Of a stretch of DNA of 57,679 bases, positions 1 to 6,510 are shown in pieces. Position 1 is the stretch's first letter. Every line of letters begins with the position of its first letter. The stretch is from Candidatus Zhuqueibacterota bacterium. GTDB lineage: Bacteria; Zhuqueibacterota; Zhuqueibacteria; Zhuqueibacterales; Zhuqueibacteraceae. The translations under genes were made by a program, and so were the position numbers. The notes beneath the pieces are model-generated. The model was not told the origin of the DNA and ran no database searches. It worked only from the letters and a program-made list of their open reading frames with translations. The stretch spans positions 1 through 57,679 of the forward strand of contig JAKEEU010000054.1 in NCBI GenBank assembly GCA_022616415.1. Reading direction: 5' to 3'.

Positions 1-25
1 AGAAAAAAATTCTAACTTTTTTGTG

Positions 26-87
26 CCCAACGGATAGATGAACCCAACTGTAAAAGCCTTATCCGTTGGGTTCATCTATCCGTTGGG
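26..87. repeat. Intergenic inverted repeat of the ATCCGTTGGG family
   Basis: A 21-base arm at 26-46 is repeated exactly as its reverse complement at 67-87, with a 20-base spacer. The outer ends read CCCAACGGAT and ATCCGTTGGG. The stretch 26-57 recurs as a direct copy at 23814-23845, and a related hairpin lies at 3879-3980. All three lie upstream of a gene. Apart from this repeat and the ribosome binding site at about 260, I see nothing in 1-270. Confidence 0.85.
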
Positions 88-270
88 AAAATTTTGTTTT
101 TCATGGCTGCCCGAAGGGCTCCAGTTTTCAACTTGTTTGAAAATCTGGCGTAGTCTCTTTAAAGTTAAATCTTTGCTTTTTCGGCAAAGATTTTTCCTGT
201 TTGATTGCGGCGGCCAACGTGACGCTATAGCTTCGGCGTTAGTCCATGCCGTCCGCGTTAGGAGGAAAAA

Positions 271-1173
271 ATGAATATCCTGATCACCGGATCAACCGGA
301 ATGATCGGCACGGCGCTGATCGATTTTCTCAAAGCGCGCGGCCACCACGTGACGCGCCTGGTGCGCACATCAGCACAGGGCAGCGAGCCTGCCGTGCGCT
401 GGGATCCGGGCGCCGGCGTTTTGCAGGTTAATGAAATCGAGGGCTGCGAGGCGGTCGTTCATCTCGCCGGCGAGAGTATTGCCGGCGGCCGCTGGACAGT
501 CGCGCAAAAAGCCAAGATCCGCGACAGTCGCGTGCAAGGCACCACGCTTCTCGCAGAAACGCTCGCCAAGCTCAAGCAGCCGCCTAAAGTGCTCGTGAGC
601 GCCTCGGCCATCGGCTATTACGGCGATCGTGGCGACGAAGCGCTTCGCGAAGAAAGTTCTCCTGGAACCGGCTTTCTCCCCGCTACCTGTGTGGAGTGGG
701 AAAAAGCCGCGGACCCCGCCCGGCAAAAGGGAATTCGCGTCGTGCATCCGCGCTTCGGCATCATTCTGAGTCCGAAGGGCGGGGCGCTCGCCAAGATGCT
801 GCTGCCATTCAAGCTGGGCGCCGGCGGCATTATGGGCAATGGCAAACAATATTGGAGCTGGGTCTCGCTCGACGATGCGATCGGCGCGATTCATCACGCC
901 ATCGTGACCGAGAGTGTTGTTGGCCCGATGAATGTGGTGGCGCCTGGCGTGGTCACCAACCAAGAATTTACGAAAACACTTGGCCGCGTGCTCTCCCGAC
1001 CGACGATTTTTCCATTGCCCGCGTTTGCGGCGAGACTGGTGCTCGGTGAAATGGCGGACGAGCTTCTGCTCGCCAGCGCCCGCATCGAGCCGGCGCGGCT
1101 GGTGGCGACCGGATACAAATTCCGCCACACCGACTTGGAAAAAGCGCTGCGGGAGTTGCTGAAGAAAAACTGA
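271..1173 (+). CDS. TIGR01777-type NAD(P)-dependent epimerase (SDR39U1-like)
   Basis: A 300-residue extended short-chain dehydrogenase/reductase. The N-terminus MNILITGSTGMIGTALIDF carries the glycine-rich NAD(P)-binding loop. It is followed by VVHLAGE near residue 63 and by SASAIGYYGDRGDE near residues 112-125, the catalytic Ser/Tyr region typical of this subfamily. The C-terminal part, with AARLVLGEMADELLL, matches the DUF1731-like tail of the family. Length is normal. AGGAGG-like bases at 260-265 sit 6 nucleotides before the ATG and fix the start. The natural substrate of this family is poorly defined, so only a redox or epimerase-like role can be stated. It is monocistronic: repeats lie upstream and a long repeat-rich gap follows. 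Confidence 0.9.
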   Translation: MNILITGSTGMIGTALIDFLKARGHHVTRLVRTSAQGSEPAVRWDPGAGVLQVNEIEGCEAVVHLAGESIAGGRWTVAQKAKIRDSRVQGTTLLAETLAKLKQPPKVLVSASAIGYYGDRGDEALREESSPGTGFLPATCVEWEKAADPARQKGIRVVHPRFGIILSPKGGALAKMLLPFKLGAGGIMGNGKQYWSWVSLDDAIGAIHHAIVTESVVGPMNVVAPGVVTNQEFTKTLGRVLSRPTIFPLPAFAARLVLGEMADELLLASARIEPARLVATGYKFRHTDLEKALRELLKKN

Positions 1174-1359
1174 GAGAAAACTCCGCGACAAGCCAAGTCA
1201 AGGATGACCGAAAATTTGATGCATGACACAGTTTTGGGTGTTTAGCGGAAAAATAACGGCCGTTTAATTCTTGTTTACTTTTCGGCGACACTCGGTGACT
1301 TCGGCGGCTCTCGGCGGAGTAAGTGCCTCTGTTGTTCTTCTTTCTCTCGGTTTGTTGTA

Positions 1360-1454
1360 AATGACCTTAACGATTCCTCACAATTGGTAAGCGCTCTATC
1401 CACTACACGAGCTGGTTTTTGCCGACATGTTGTGAGAAAATCGTTAAGGTCATT
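1360..1454. repeat. Hairpin element with tRNA D-arm-like core
   Basis: A perfect 16-bp inverted repeat, AATGACCTTAACGATT at 1360-1375 and its complement at 1439-1454, encloses a second perfect 7-bp pair, CTCACAA at 1377-1383 and TTGTGAG at 1430-1436. On the minus strand the loop contains AGCTCGTGTAGTGGATAGAG then CGCTTACC, which resembles the D arm and the start of the anticodon arm of a tRNA. Acceptor and T arms are missing, so it is not a functional tRNA. Confidence 0.7.
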
Positions 1455-1513
1455 GGTAAAACTTCAGCCTGAAAAACTGAGCGTGGCCTCAGCCTTCGCT
1501 GGACAGCTAATCT

Positions 1514-1585
1514 GTCATGCTGAAAGCATCTTGTTACAATCAAGCACGGTGCTGGCTTGAAAAAAGATTCTTCCCGAATGACATT
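1514..1585. repeat. GTCATGCTG/GAATGACATT element, copy 1
   Basis: A 72-base element starting GTCATGCTGAAAGCATCTTG and ending GAATGACATT. A second copy lies at 23961-24033. The flanks match in direct orientation. The 18-base core at 1537-1554, CAATCAAGCACGGTGCTG, appears as its exact reverse complement in the other copy. Confidence 0.8.
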
Positions 1586-1804
1586 TTTTCCCCACCCGCA
1601 ATTTGAACCATTCCGGAACTTGGAAAACTTGCTTGACTTTTTGCAAAGATTTGTTTAAGTTTTCACACCAAAAGAAACCTATTTCAACACAGCATTCCAT
1701 CCCTAAAATACGAGCCGCCGTGGAGCCAGCAGAGAAAATCGATACGCCACCGATTCCCGCGCGACTGAAAGACGAAGCACTATTTAATTGAAGGTGCATG
1801 GTGT

Positions 1805-2755
1805 ATGAAAACAAGAATAGAGACGTTAGTGCTATCGCTTGTTGTTGCCGTTCCTTTAAGCTTCCTCGGGTGTGGGGATACTAAAAAACAACCTCCAAGT
1901 CTTTGGGGTGTATATTTCGAGGTACTAAAAGATGCAAAATATATCGATCTCACTCACGCCTTTGCACCGGTACAGCCCGTATGGCCTGGTTTTGGCCGCG
2001 CGACGTTTAAACCCGCCAGAGCCGGCCAAACCATCCCCGGATATGTGGAAGTCGGGGAGGAGTTCACTTATCAAAAGCATGGTTTTGTTGCGACGGCCTA
2101 CGATTTGCCAACCGATCAGTATGGCACGCAGCTCGATCCGCCGGCACACTGGGACGAACACGGGGCGACGATCAGCGATATTCCGGCGACTTATGCCATC
2201 CGCCCGCTGGTGGTGCTCGACATCCACGAAAAAGTGGCGCAACATGCCGGTTATCATTTGCATACGGAAGATATCAACGCTTGGGAAGCAAAGCACGGCC
2301 GCATTCCGGAAGGAGCTGTGGTCATGGTGCGCTCTGACTGGTCCAAAAGATGGTCAGACATTCCAAGCTTTAGCCAGCGACCCTTTCCCGGGGTGAGTCT
2401 TGAGGCGCTCAAGTTTCTACACCTCGAACGCAAGATCCTTTTCCATGGGCACGAGCCGTTGGATACCGATACGACCGCGACGCTGGAAGGGGAAGCTTGG
2501 CTGATGCACAACCATTTTGCACAAGCCGAAGGCGTGACCAATCTTGATAAAGTTCCCGAAGCCGGAGCGCTCATTATCATTGGATTCGCGAAGCCTCAGG
2601 GCGGCACCGGCGGCTATGCTCGTTACATCGCTATGGCCCCGAAAGATTGGCCATACGGCGTATCTGTCACCGGAGTGCCCGGTTCTCCCCTGCCTATTCA
2701 GCCCGATGCGCTTCGACGTGATGACAATGGGGTTATGCGCCCGACGCTGAGGTAA
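1805..2755 (+). CDS. Cyclase/kynurenine formamidase-like family lipoprotein
   Basis: A 316-residue protein of the cyclase superfamily (PF04199-like), metal-dependent hydrolases related to kynurenine formamidase. The N-terminus is a signal peptide ending SFLGC around residue 23, a plausible lipobox, so the enzyme is probably a membrane-anchored lipoprotein outside the cytoplasm. The signature segment YGTQLDPPAHW near residues 100-110 corresponds to the family motif with HxxGTHxDxPxH spacing. Here Gln stands where His is usual, a variation I believe occurs in other secreted members. Further conserved pieces are VMVRSDWSKRW and FHGHEPLDTD. It is flanked by repeats and has no obvious operon partner. 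The substrate cannot be predicted. Confidence 0.82.
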   Translation: MKTRIETLVLSLVVAVPLSFLGCGDTKKQPPSLWGVYFEVLKDAKYIDLTHAFAPVQPVWPGFGRATFKPARAGQTIPGYVEVGEEFTYQKHGFVATAYDLPTDQYGTQLDPPAHWDEHGATISDIPATYAIRPLVVLDIHEKVAQHAGYHLHTEDINAWEAKHGRIPEGAVVMVRSDWSKRWSDIPSFSQRPFPGVSLEALKFLHLERKILFHGHEPLDTDTTATLEGEAWLMHNHFAQAEGVTNLDKVPEAGALIIIGFAKPQGGTGGYARYIAMAPKDWPYGVSVTGVPGSPLPIQPDALRRDDNGVMRPTLR

Positions 2756-2981
2756 CGAGTCCAAATCCGAAGAACGAAGCTCTACTGAATATACGTATGG
2801 AGGTTGAGTACCGTTTATATGGTTTGGGCTTTTAATAAGGGACAAATGCTCTCTACTGAAAGCATTCCTATGAATTCGATTACACGCTCGCAGAGAAACC
2901 GTGAAGATCGGAGGCGTTGGGGCCTTTTAACGACAGTAGGGGTGAAGTTTTTCGCATAAAGATGAAGCAAAGGTTCAAAAC

Positions 2982-3374
2982 ATGGAAGGCAAACCTTTAA
3001 AGACAGCCGTGACAATGGCGATAATCATGGGAGTATTTTTGCCACTTGCCGAAACCGTTAGAAGAGCCAATCAAATATTCGACTTGACCAAGTTCTTCAG
3101 TTGGTTTGATGACTACATACTCGGAAGTATTCTTCTCATAGCCGCCCATCTGGTAAGGAAAAAGAAACATAATTCGATCTCGTTTTTGATTGCAGCTTGG
3201 GGAATTGCCGCAGGGGCTCTTTTTCTTAGTTTCTTGGGGCAGCTTGAGTACTATATTACAAGTGCAGGCGACCCTGGTATATTTTCAACAAACTTCGTGA
3301 CAATAGCAAAGGTCATCATTTTGGGGTATATGTTAGTTGGACTCCATCTGAGTATAAAATCTAATGCGCCATAA
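2982..3374 (+). CDS. Small hypothetical membrane protein
   Basis: A 130-residue protein with three or four hydrophobic segments: about residues 5-22 (VTMAIIMGVFLPLAET), 43-58 (ILGSILLIAAHLV), 66-90 and 104-122. I recognise no family. AAAGG lies about 9 bases before the ATG. A short gap of 6 bases separates it from the broken acetyltransferase that follows, suggesting cotranscription. It is called a gene because of its length, regular membrane-segment pattern and upstream purine-rich site. Confidence 0.6.
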   Translation: MEGKPLKTAVTMAIIMGVFLPLAETVRRANQIFDLTKFFSWFDDYILGSILLIAAHLVRKKKHNSISFLIAAWGIAAGALFLSFLGQLEYYITSAGDPGIFSTNFVTIAKVIILGYMLVGLHLSIKSNAP

Positions 3375-3380
3375 CGAAAA

Positions 3381-3837
3381 ATGAAATTAAAAGCTTACAA
3401 AACGAATCTGCAAACGATTCTGCCTCTGCGTAATTTATTTCTCCATGAAACCAATTTTCAGATAAGGTATAATGCCTGCCATGAGCGCGGCTGGACGGAC
3501 TCCTATCTGCTGACGAGCGATGATATCGAGATTGGTTACGGTTCAATAAAAGGACAGGAGATCGCAGATCGAGACACCATTTTTGAATTTTATTTGATAC
3601 AATATGCCGTTTGCCGATTTGTATATGGAAGTCAAAGAGAATTTCCGCAGAAGAGGACTGGGAAGCTTTATCTTGCAGGAATTGAAGAAGGCGTGTTATC
3701 TTTCCGGTCGGGTGCCGGCAGCGCGTTGCAATGTCCAGAATAAAGCGTCAAGGGCGGCTTTGCTCAAGGCGGGCTTGAAAGTATGTGGGTTCATGCTCAA
3801 GGGCGATATCAAAAGCATGAACGGCAATATGAACTAA
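3381..3837 (+). pseudogene. GNAT acetyltransferase, frameshifted
   Basis: Two adjacent frames together make one GNAT-family N-acetyltransferase. The first frame starts at 3381 (MKLKAYKTNLQTILPLR) and reads well up to TIFEFYLIQ near 3600. The conserved remainder continues one frame over from 3604 as MPFADLYMEVKENFRRRGLG, with the acetyl-CoA binding RRRGLG loop, and then NKASRAALLKAGL, ending at 3837. One inserted or lost base near 3600 explains this. Either the gene is dead or there is a sequencing error. The acyl acceptor is unknown. The first frame runs on to 3743, but its residues after 3604 are nonsense. Confidence 0.8.
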
Positions 3838-3878
3838 GCGCCAAAGTTAGAATAAAATTACTTCAGGCAAAGCACGGG

Positions 3879-3980
3879 CCAACGGATTAAAAAACGACCA
3901 ACGGATGAAAAGCCATGTCATTCAATAAAACACCAAGAATAAAAATTTAAAAATACGTTGGTCGCTTTTCATCCGTTGGG
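3879..3980. repeat. Inverted repeat of the ATCCGTTGGG family, third copy
   Basis: CCAACGGATTAAAAAACGACC at about 3879-3899, together with a second CCAACGGATGAAAAG at 3898-3912, faces GTTGGTCGCTTTTCATCCG at 3958-3976. The stems are imperfect but clearly related to the repeat at the window start. It lies just before the aminotransferase start and may affect its transcription or mRNA structure. Confidence 0.7.
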
Positions 3981-4017
3981 AATTTTTTCTTGATTCTAAA
4001 GCTACTTTGCAAAGACT

Positions 4018-5373
4018 ATGAGCCATCCCACTTTCGATCCCATGTCCGCCGAAGAAATGGCCGCATTGACCAAAGCGCACTCGTTTTTTTCCTGGTCGGC
4101 GCAGGATGCGGTCAATCCCATTCCGATGGCGCGCGCCAAAGGCGTGTACTTTTGGGATGCCAACGGCAAGCGCTACTTTGATCTCAATTCGCAACTGATG
4201 TGCGTCAACATCGGCCATGGCGACGCGCGCGTGATCGACGCCATCAAGCGGCAGGCCGAAGAGCTAACCTACGCCGGGCCGAGCATGGCCTCGCGGATTC
4301 GCGCTGAGATTGGGCGCGAGCTGGCAACGTTGACGCCGGGCGATTTGAAGAAATTTTTCTTTACGCTGGGCGGCGCCGAGGCGAATGAAAGCGCCATCAA
4401 AATGGCGCGCGCCTTTACCGGGCGGCAGAAAATTCTGGTGCGCTACCGTTCCTATCACGGCGCGACCGCGGGCGCGATCACGCTCACCGGCGATCAGCGC
4501 CGCTGGGCCAACGAGCCGGGCATCTCCGGCGTCATCCGCACTTTTGATCCGTACAAGTATCGCTCCCCGCTTTACCAGGCCGGCGATAGCGACGAAGTTT
4601 TCGCGCGCAAATGTCTCGAGCAAATTGAAGAGACGTTGATGTACGAAGGCCCGGACACGGTGGCCGCGGTTTTCATCGAAACGGTGACGGGCACCAACGG
4701 CATCATCATCCCGCCTGAGGGCTACTTGCAAGGCTTGCGCGAAATCTGCAACCGCTACGGCATTCTGCTGATCTGCGACGAGGTGATGGCCGGGCTGGGC
4801 CGGACGGGCGAGTGGTTCGCGGTGGATCATTGGAACGTCGTGCCCGACATCATCACTTTGGCTAAAGGCCTGACTTCGGCCTACATGCCGCTGGGGGCGG
4901 TGGCGATGAGCGAAAGGATTTACGATTACTTCCGCAAAAATGTTTTTTACGGCGGCCTGACTTACAGCGCGCATCCGATGAGCCTGGCCGCGGCGGTGGC
5001 CAACCTGCGCGTACTCAAAGAAGATGATTTGGTCGGCAACTCCAAGCGCATGGGCAAAGTGATGGCCGGCTTGATGGCGGGCTTGCAGGCCAAACATCCC
5101 TCTGTCGGTGAGGGGCGCAACATCGGATTGTTTGGCGCGATTGAGTTGGTGAAGAACCGCCAAACCAAAGAGCCGATGGCACCCTACGCCGGCACCAGTC
5201 CGGAGATGGCCAGGCTGGGCGCGTTCCTGAAAGAGCATGGCGTCTATGCTTTCACCTGGCGCAACCTGCTCCACACCAATCCGCCGCTGTGTACAACCGA
5301 AGCCCAATTGAGCGAAGTGTTCGAGATCATCGACGCCAGCTTGGCGATTACTGACGAGGCGGTCACGGGCTGA
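4018..5373 (+). CDS. Class III PLP-dependent aminotransferase
   Basis: A 451-residue fold-type I, subgroup III aminotransferase. The cofactor-site segments are clear: LGGAEANESAIKMAR near residues 121-135; LLICDEVMAGLGRTGEW near 246-262, whose Asp contacts the pyridine nitrogen; and TLAKGLTSAYMPLGA near 280-294, with the lysine that forms the Schiff base. The N-terminus, with FFSWSAQDAVNPIPMARAKG, resembles taurine-pyruvate and omega-amino acid aminotransferases, but I cannot assign the amino donor. The start at 4018 follows the ATCCGTTGGG hairpin and lacks a strong Shine-Dalgarno sequence. The length is normal. No pathway partners adjoin it. Confidence 0.88.
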   Translation: MSHPTFDPMSAEEMAALTKAHSFFSWSAQDAVNPIPMARAKGVYFWDANGKRYFDLNSQLMCVNIGHGDARVIDAIKRQAEELTYAGPSMASRIRAEIGRELATLTPGDLKKFFFTLGGAEANESAIKMARAFTGRQKILVRYRSYHGATAGAITLTGDQRRWANEPGISGVIRTFDPYKYRSPLYQAGDSDEVFARKCLEQIEETLMYEGPDTVAAVFIETVTGTNGIIIPPEGYLQGLREICNRYGILLICDEVMAGLGRTGEWFAVDHWNVVPDIITLAKGLTSAYMPLGAVAMSERIYDYFRKNVFYGGLTYSAHPMSLAAAVANLRVLKEDDLVGNSKRMGKVMAGLMAGLQAKHPSVGEGRNIGLFGAIELVKNRQTKEPMAPYAGTSPEMARLGAFLKEHGVYAFTWRNLLHTNPPLCTTEAQLSEVFEIIDASLAITDEAVTG

Positions 5374-5415
5374 TGATGAACCGCCTTTTAGAATAGGAGT
5401 TTTGAATAACCCGAA

Positions 5416-5544
5416 TTTTAAACCCCTCGAATTCGATGGGTTTAAAAATAGCATTAGTTTCGCGGCGTTGTACAAGAAAGATATACTCTGGATTTTAATT
5501 CCCCCGAATTCGATGGAATTAAACTGGTCGAATTCGACCAGTTT
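5416..5544. repeat. Cluster of three GAATTC-centred palindromes upstream of the KilA-N gene
   Basis: Three palindromes share one plan: TTTAAA or a variant, six bases, GAATTC, the complementary six, TTTAAA. The first spans 5416-5447 with one mismatched pair. The second spans 5494-5523 with two mismatched pairs. The third, 5521-5544, is a perfect 24-bp palindrome that shares its left AAA with the second. Read as protein, the first gives NNPNFKPLEFDGFKN, closely matching the segment NPNFKGNEFVTFK inside the downstream KilA-N protein. The second and third give FNSPEFDGIKLVEFDQF. A weak -10-like TATACT lies at 5482-5487. Confidence 0.9.
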
Positions 5545-5569
5545 GCCATAATACTTGCGGAGTTACTAT

Positions 5570-6385
5570 ATGGGTAAGGTAAACGTTCTTGGAACGGAAA
5601 TCTCGTATTATCAGAAAAATGAAGAAGACTATATCTCGTTGACTGATATGGTTAAAAGCTTTGGCGATGATACGATGATTTACAGTTGGATGCGCAATCG
5701 CAATACACTTGAGTTTATCGGTATCTGGGAGGAACTCCATAATCCAAATTTTAAAGGTAACGAATTCGTTACCTTTAAAAGTCAGGCTGGTTTGAATAGT
5801 TTTAACCTGACGCCTCGCAAATGGATTCAAGCAACAAATGCTATTGGTATCATATCAAAGTCCGGGCGTTACGGCGGGGGAACTTTCGCCCATCGTGATA
5901 TTGCTTTTGAATTTGCTTCATGGCTATCGCCGCAATTCAAGCTTTATCTCATCAAGGAGTTTCAGAGGTTAAAAGAAGATGAACGCAAACAACTCGGCTG
6001 GGACATTCGGCGCAATCTTGCCAAAATCAACTATCGAATTCACACCGACGCCATCAAAGAAAATCTGATTCCGCCGGAGTTGACGCCGCACCAGATAAAC
6101 TTGATCTACGCTTCGGAAGCGGATGTTTTGAACATGGCTCTCTTTGGCATGACCGCGAAGCAATGGCGCGACAGTCATTCGGGTGAGAAGGGAAATATCC
6201 GCGATTACGCGAATGTGTCGCAGCTTGTTTGCCTCTCCAATCTAGAAAATTTGAATGCCCTGTTCATTCAGGAAAAGATGGTACAGGCAGAACGGCTGCG
6301 CAAATTAAACCAGATCGCCATCCAGCAGATGAAACTGCTGACGGACGACTCCAGAATCAAGCAACTTGGAGCGGGAAACAAATAA
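5570..6385 (+). CDS. KilA-N domain DNA-binding protein
   Basis: A 271-residue KilA-N family protein, a group found in phages and accessory islands and thought to bind DNA. Recognisable segments are YISLTDMVKSFGDD near residues 20-33, WMRNRNTLEFIGIWEELHN near 43-61, WIQATNAIGIISKSGRYGGG near 85-104 and FASWLSPQFKLYLIKEFQRL near 117-136. The C-terminal half is charged and helical. I chose ATG 5570 because GGAG at 5559-5562 lies 7 bases upstream; a TTG at 5555 would add five residues. A perfect 32-bp palindrome at 5749-5780 lies inside the coding sequence. The stop overlaps ATG 6385, the original start of the next gene, as TAATG, so the two genes were once translationally coupled. Confidence 0.85.
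   Translation: MGKVNVLGTEISYYQKNEEDYISLTDMVKSFGDDTMIYSWMRNRNTLEFIGIWEELHNPNFKGNEFVTFKSQAGLNSFNLTPRKWIQATNAIGIISKSGRYGGGTFAHRDIAFEFASWLSPQFKLYLIKEFQRLKEDERKQLGWDIRRNLAKINYRIHTDAIKENLIPPELTPHQINLIYASEADVLNMALFGMTAKQWRDSHSGEKGNIRDYANVSQLVCLSNLENLNALFIQEKMVQAERLRKLNQIAIQQMKLLTDDSRIKQLGAGNK
5749..5780. repeat. Perfect 32-bp palindrome inside the KilA-N gene
   Basis: Every base from 5749 to 5764 pairs with its mirror from 5765 to 5780. The layout is TTTAAA, GGTAAC, GAATTC, GTTACC, TTTAAA with one extra T/A pair outside. In frame it encodes FKGNEFVTFK. It shares its plan with the three palindromes just upstream of the gene, but the variable six bases differ. Confidence 0.95.
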
Positions 6386-6417
6386 TGTCTGACGATTTCA
6401 AATACGACGTTTCGTAG
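6385..6417 (+). pseudogene. Orphaned first codons of the TIR gene
   Basis: ATG 6385 overlaps the KilA-N stop and begins MSDDFKYDVS, then stops at TAG 6415-6417. The same reading, MPDDFKYDVFLSHSSKD, restarts at 6511 as the present start of the TIR protein. The first 26 bases of the gene are thus duplicated on either side of a small palindromic element. The original start is cut off from its gene. Confidence 0.85.
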
Positions 6418-6494
6418 CCCCCGCCCCTTGTGGGCGGATTTTGCAAGCAATGAATTTGGAATTCCAACATCGACCCACAAGGGGTCGCGACTAC
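6414..6494. mobile_element. 81-bp MITE/REP-like element, copy 1
   Basis: The element begins GTAGCCCCCGCCCCTTG and ends CAAGGGGTCGCGACTAC. The two 21-base ends are imperfect inverted repeats, with 17 of 21 positions complementary. It sits exactly where the first 26 bases of the TIR gene are duplicated (6385-6410 and 6511-6536). A longer relative with the same ends lies at 54641-54763. No transposase is encoded, so it would depend on an enzyme in trans or spread by recombination. Confidence 0.75.
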
Positions 6495-6510
6495 AAAAAA
6501 TCAAAAAACC

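Larger units (their letters stand above)
1174..1804. other. Gene-free stretch with several small repeats
   Basis: I see no convincing gene in these 631 bases. It contains a TCGGCGACACTCGGTG repeat at 1281-1297 that recurs inverted at 13277-13293. It also holds the long hairpin at 1360-1454, the GTCATGCTG element at 1514-1585 and a possible promoter, with TTGACT at 1633-1638 and TAAGTT near 1656, that could serve the cyclase gene through a leader of about 140 bases. The promoter is weak evidence. Confidence 0.6.

Noticed and set aside
38..274. Small gene at the window start
   Set aside because: The frame begins inside the ATCCGTTGGG hairpin and overlaps the epimerase start. Its composition is not protein-like.
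1391..1411. tRNA gene on the minus strand
   Set aside because: Only a D-arm-like segment and part of an anticodon arm are present. There is no acceptor stem pairing and no T-arm, so it is not a functional tRNA.
4264..5475. Long minus-strand open frame over the aminotransferase
   Set aside because: Antisense shadow of a convincing class III aminotransferase; composition is unlike a protein.
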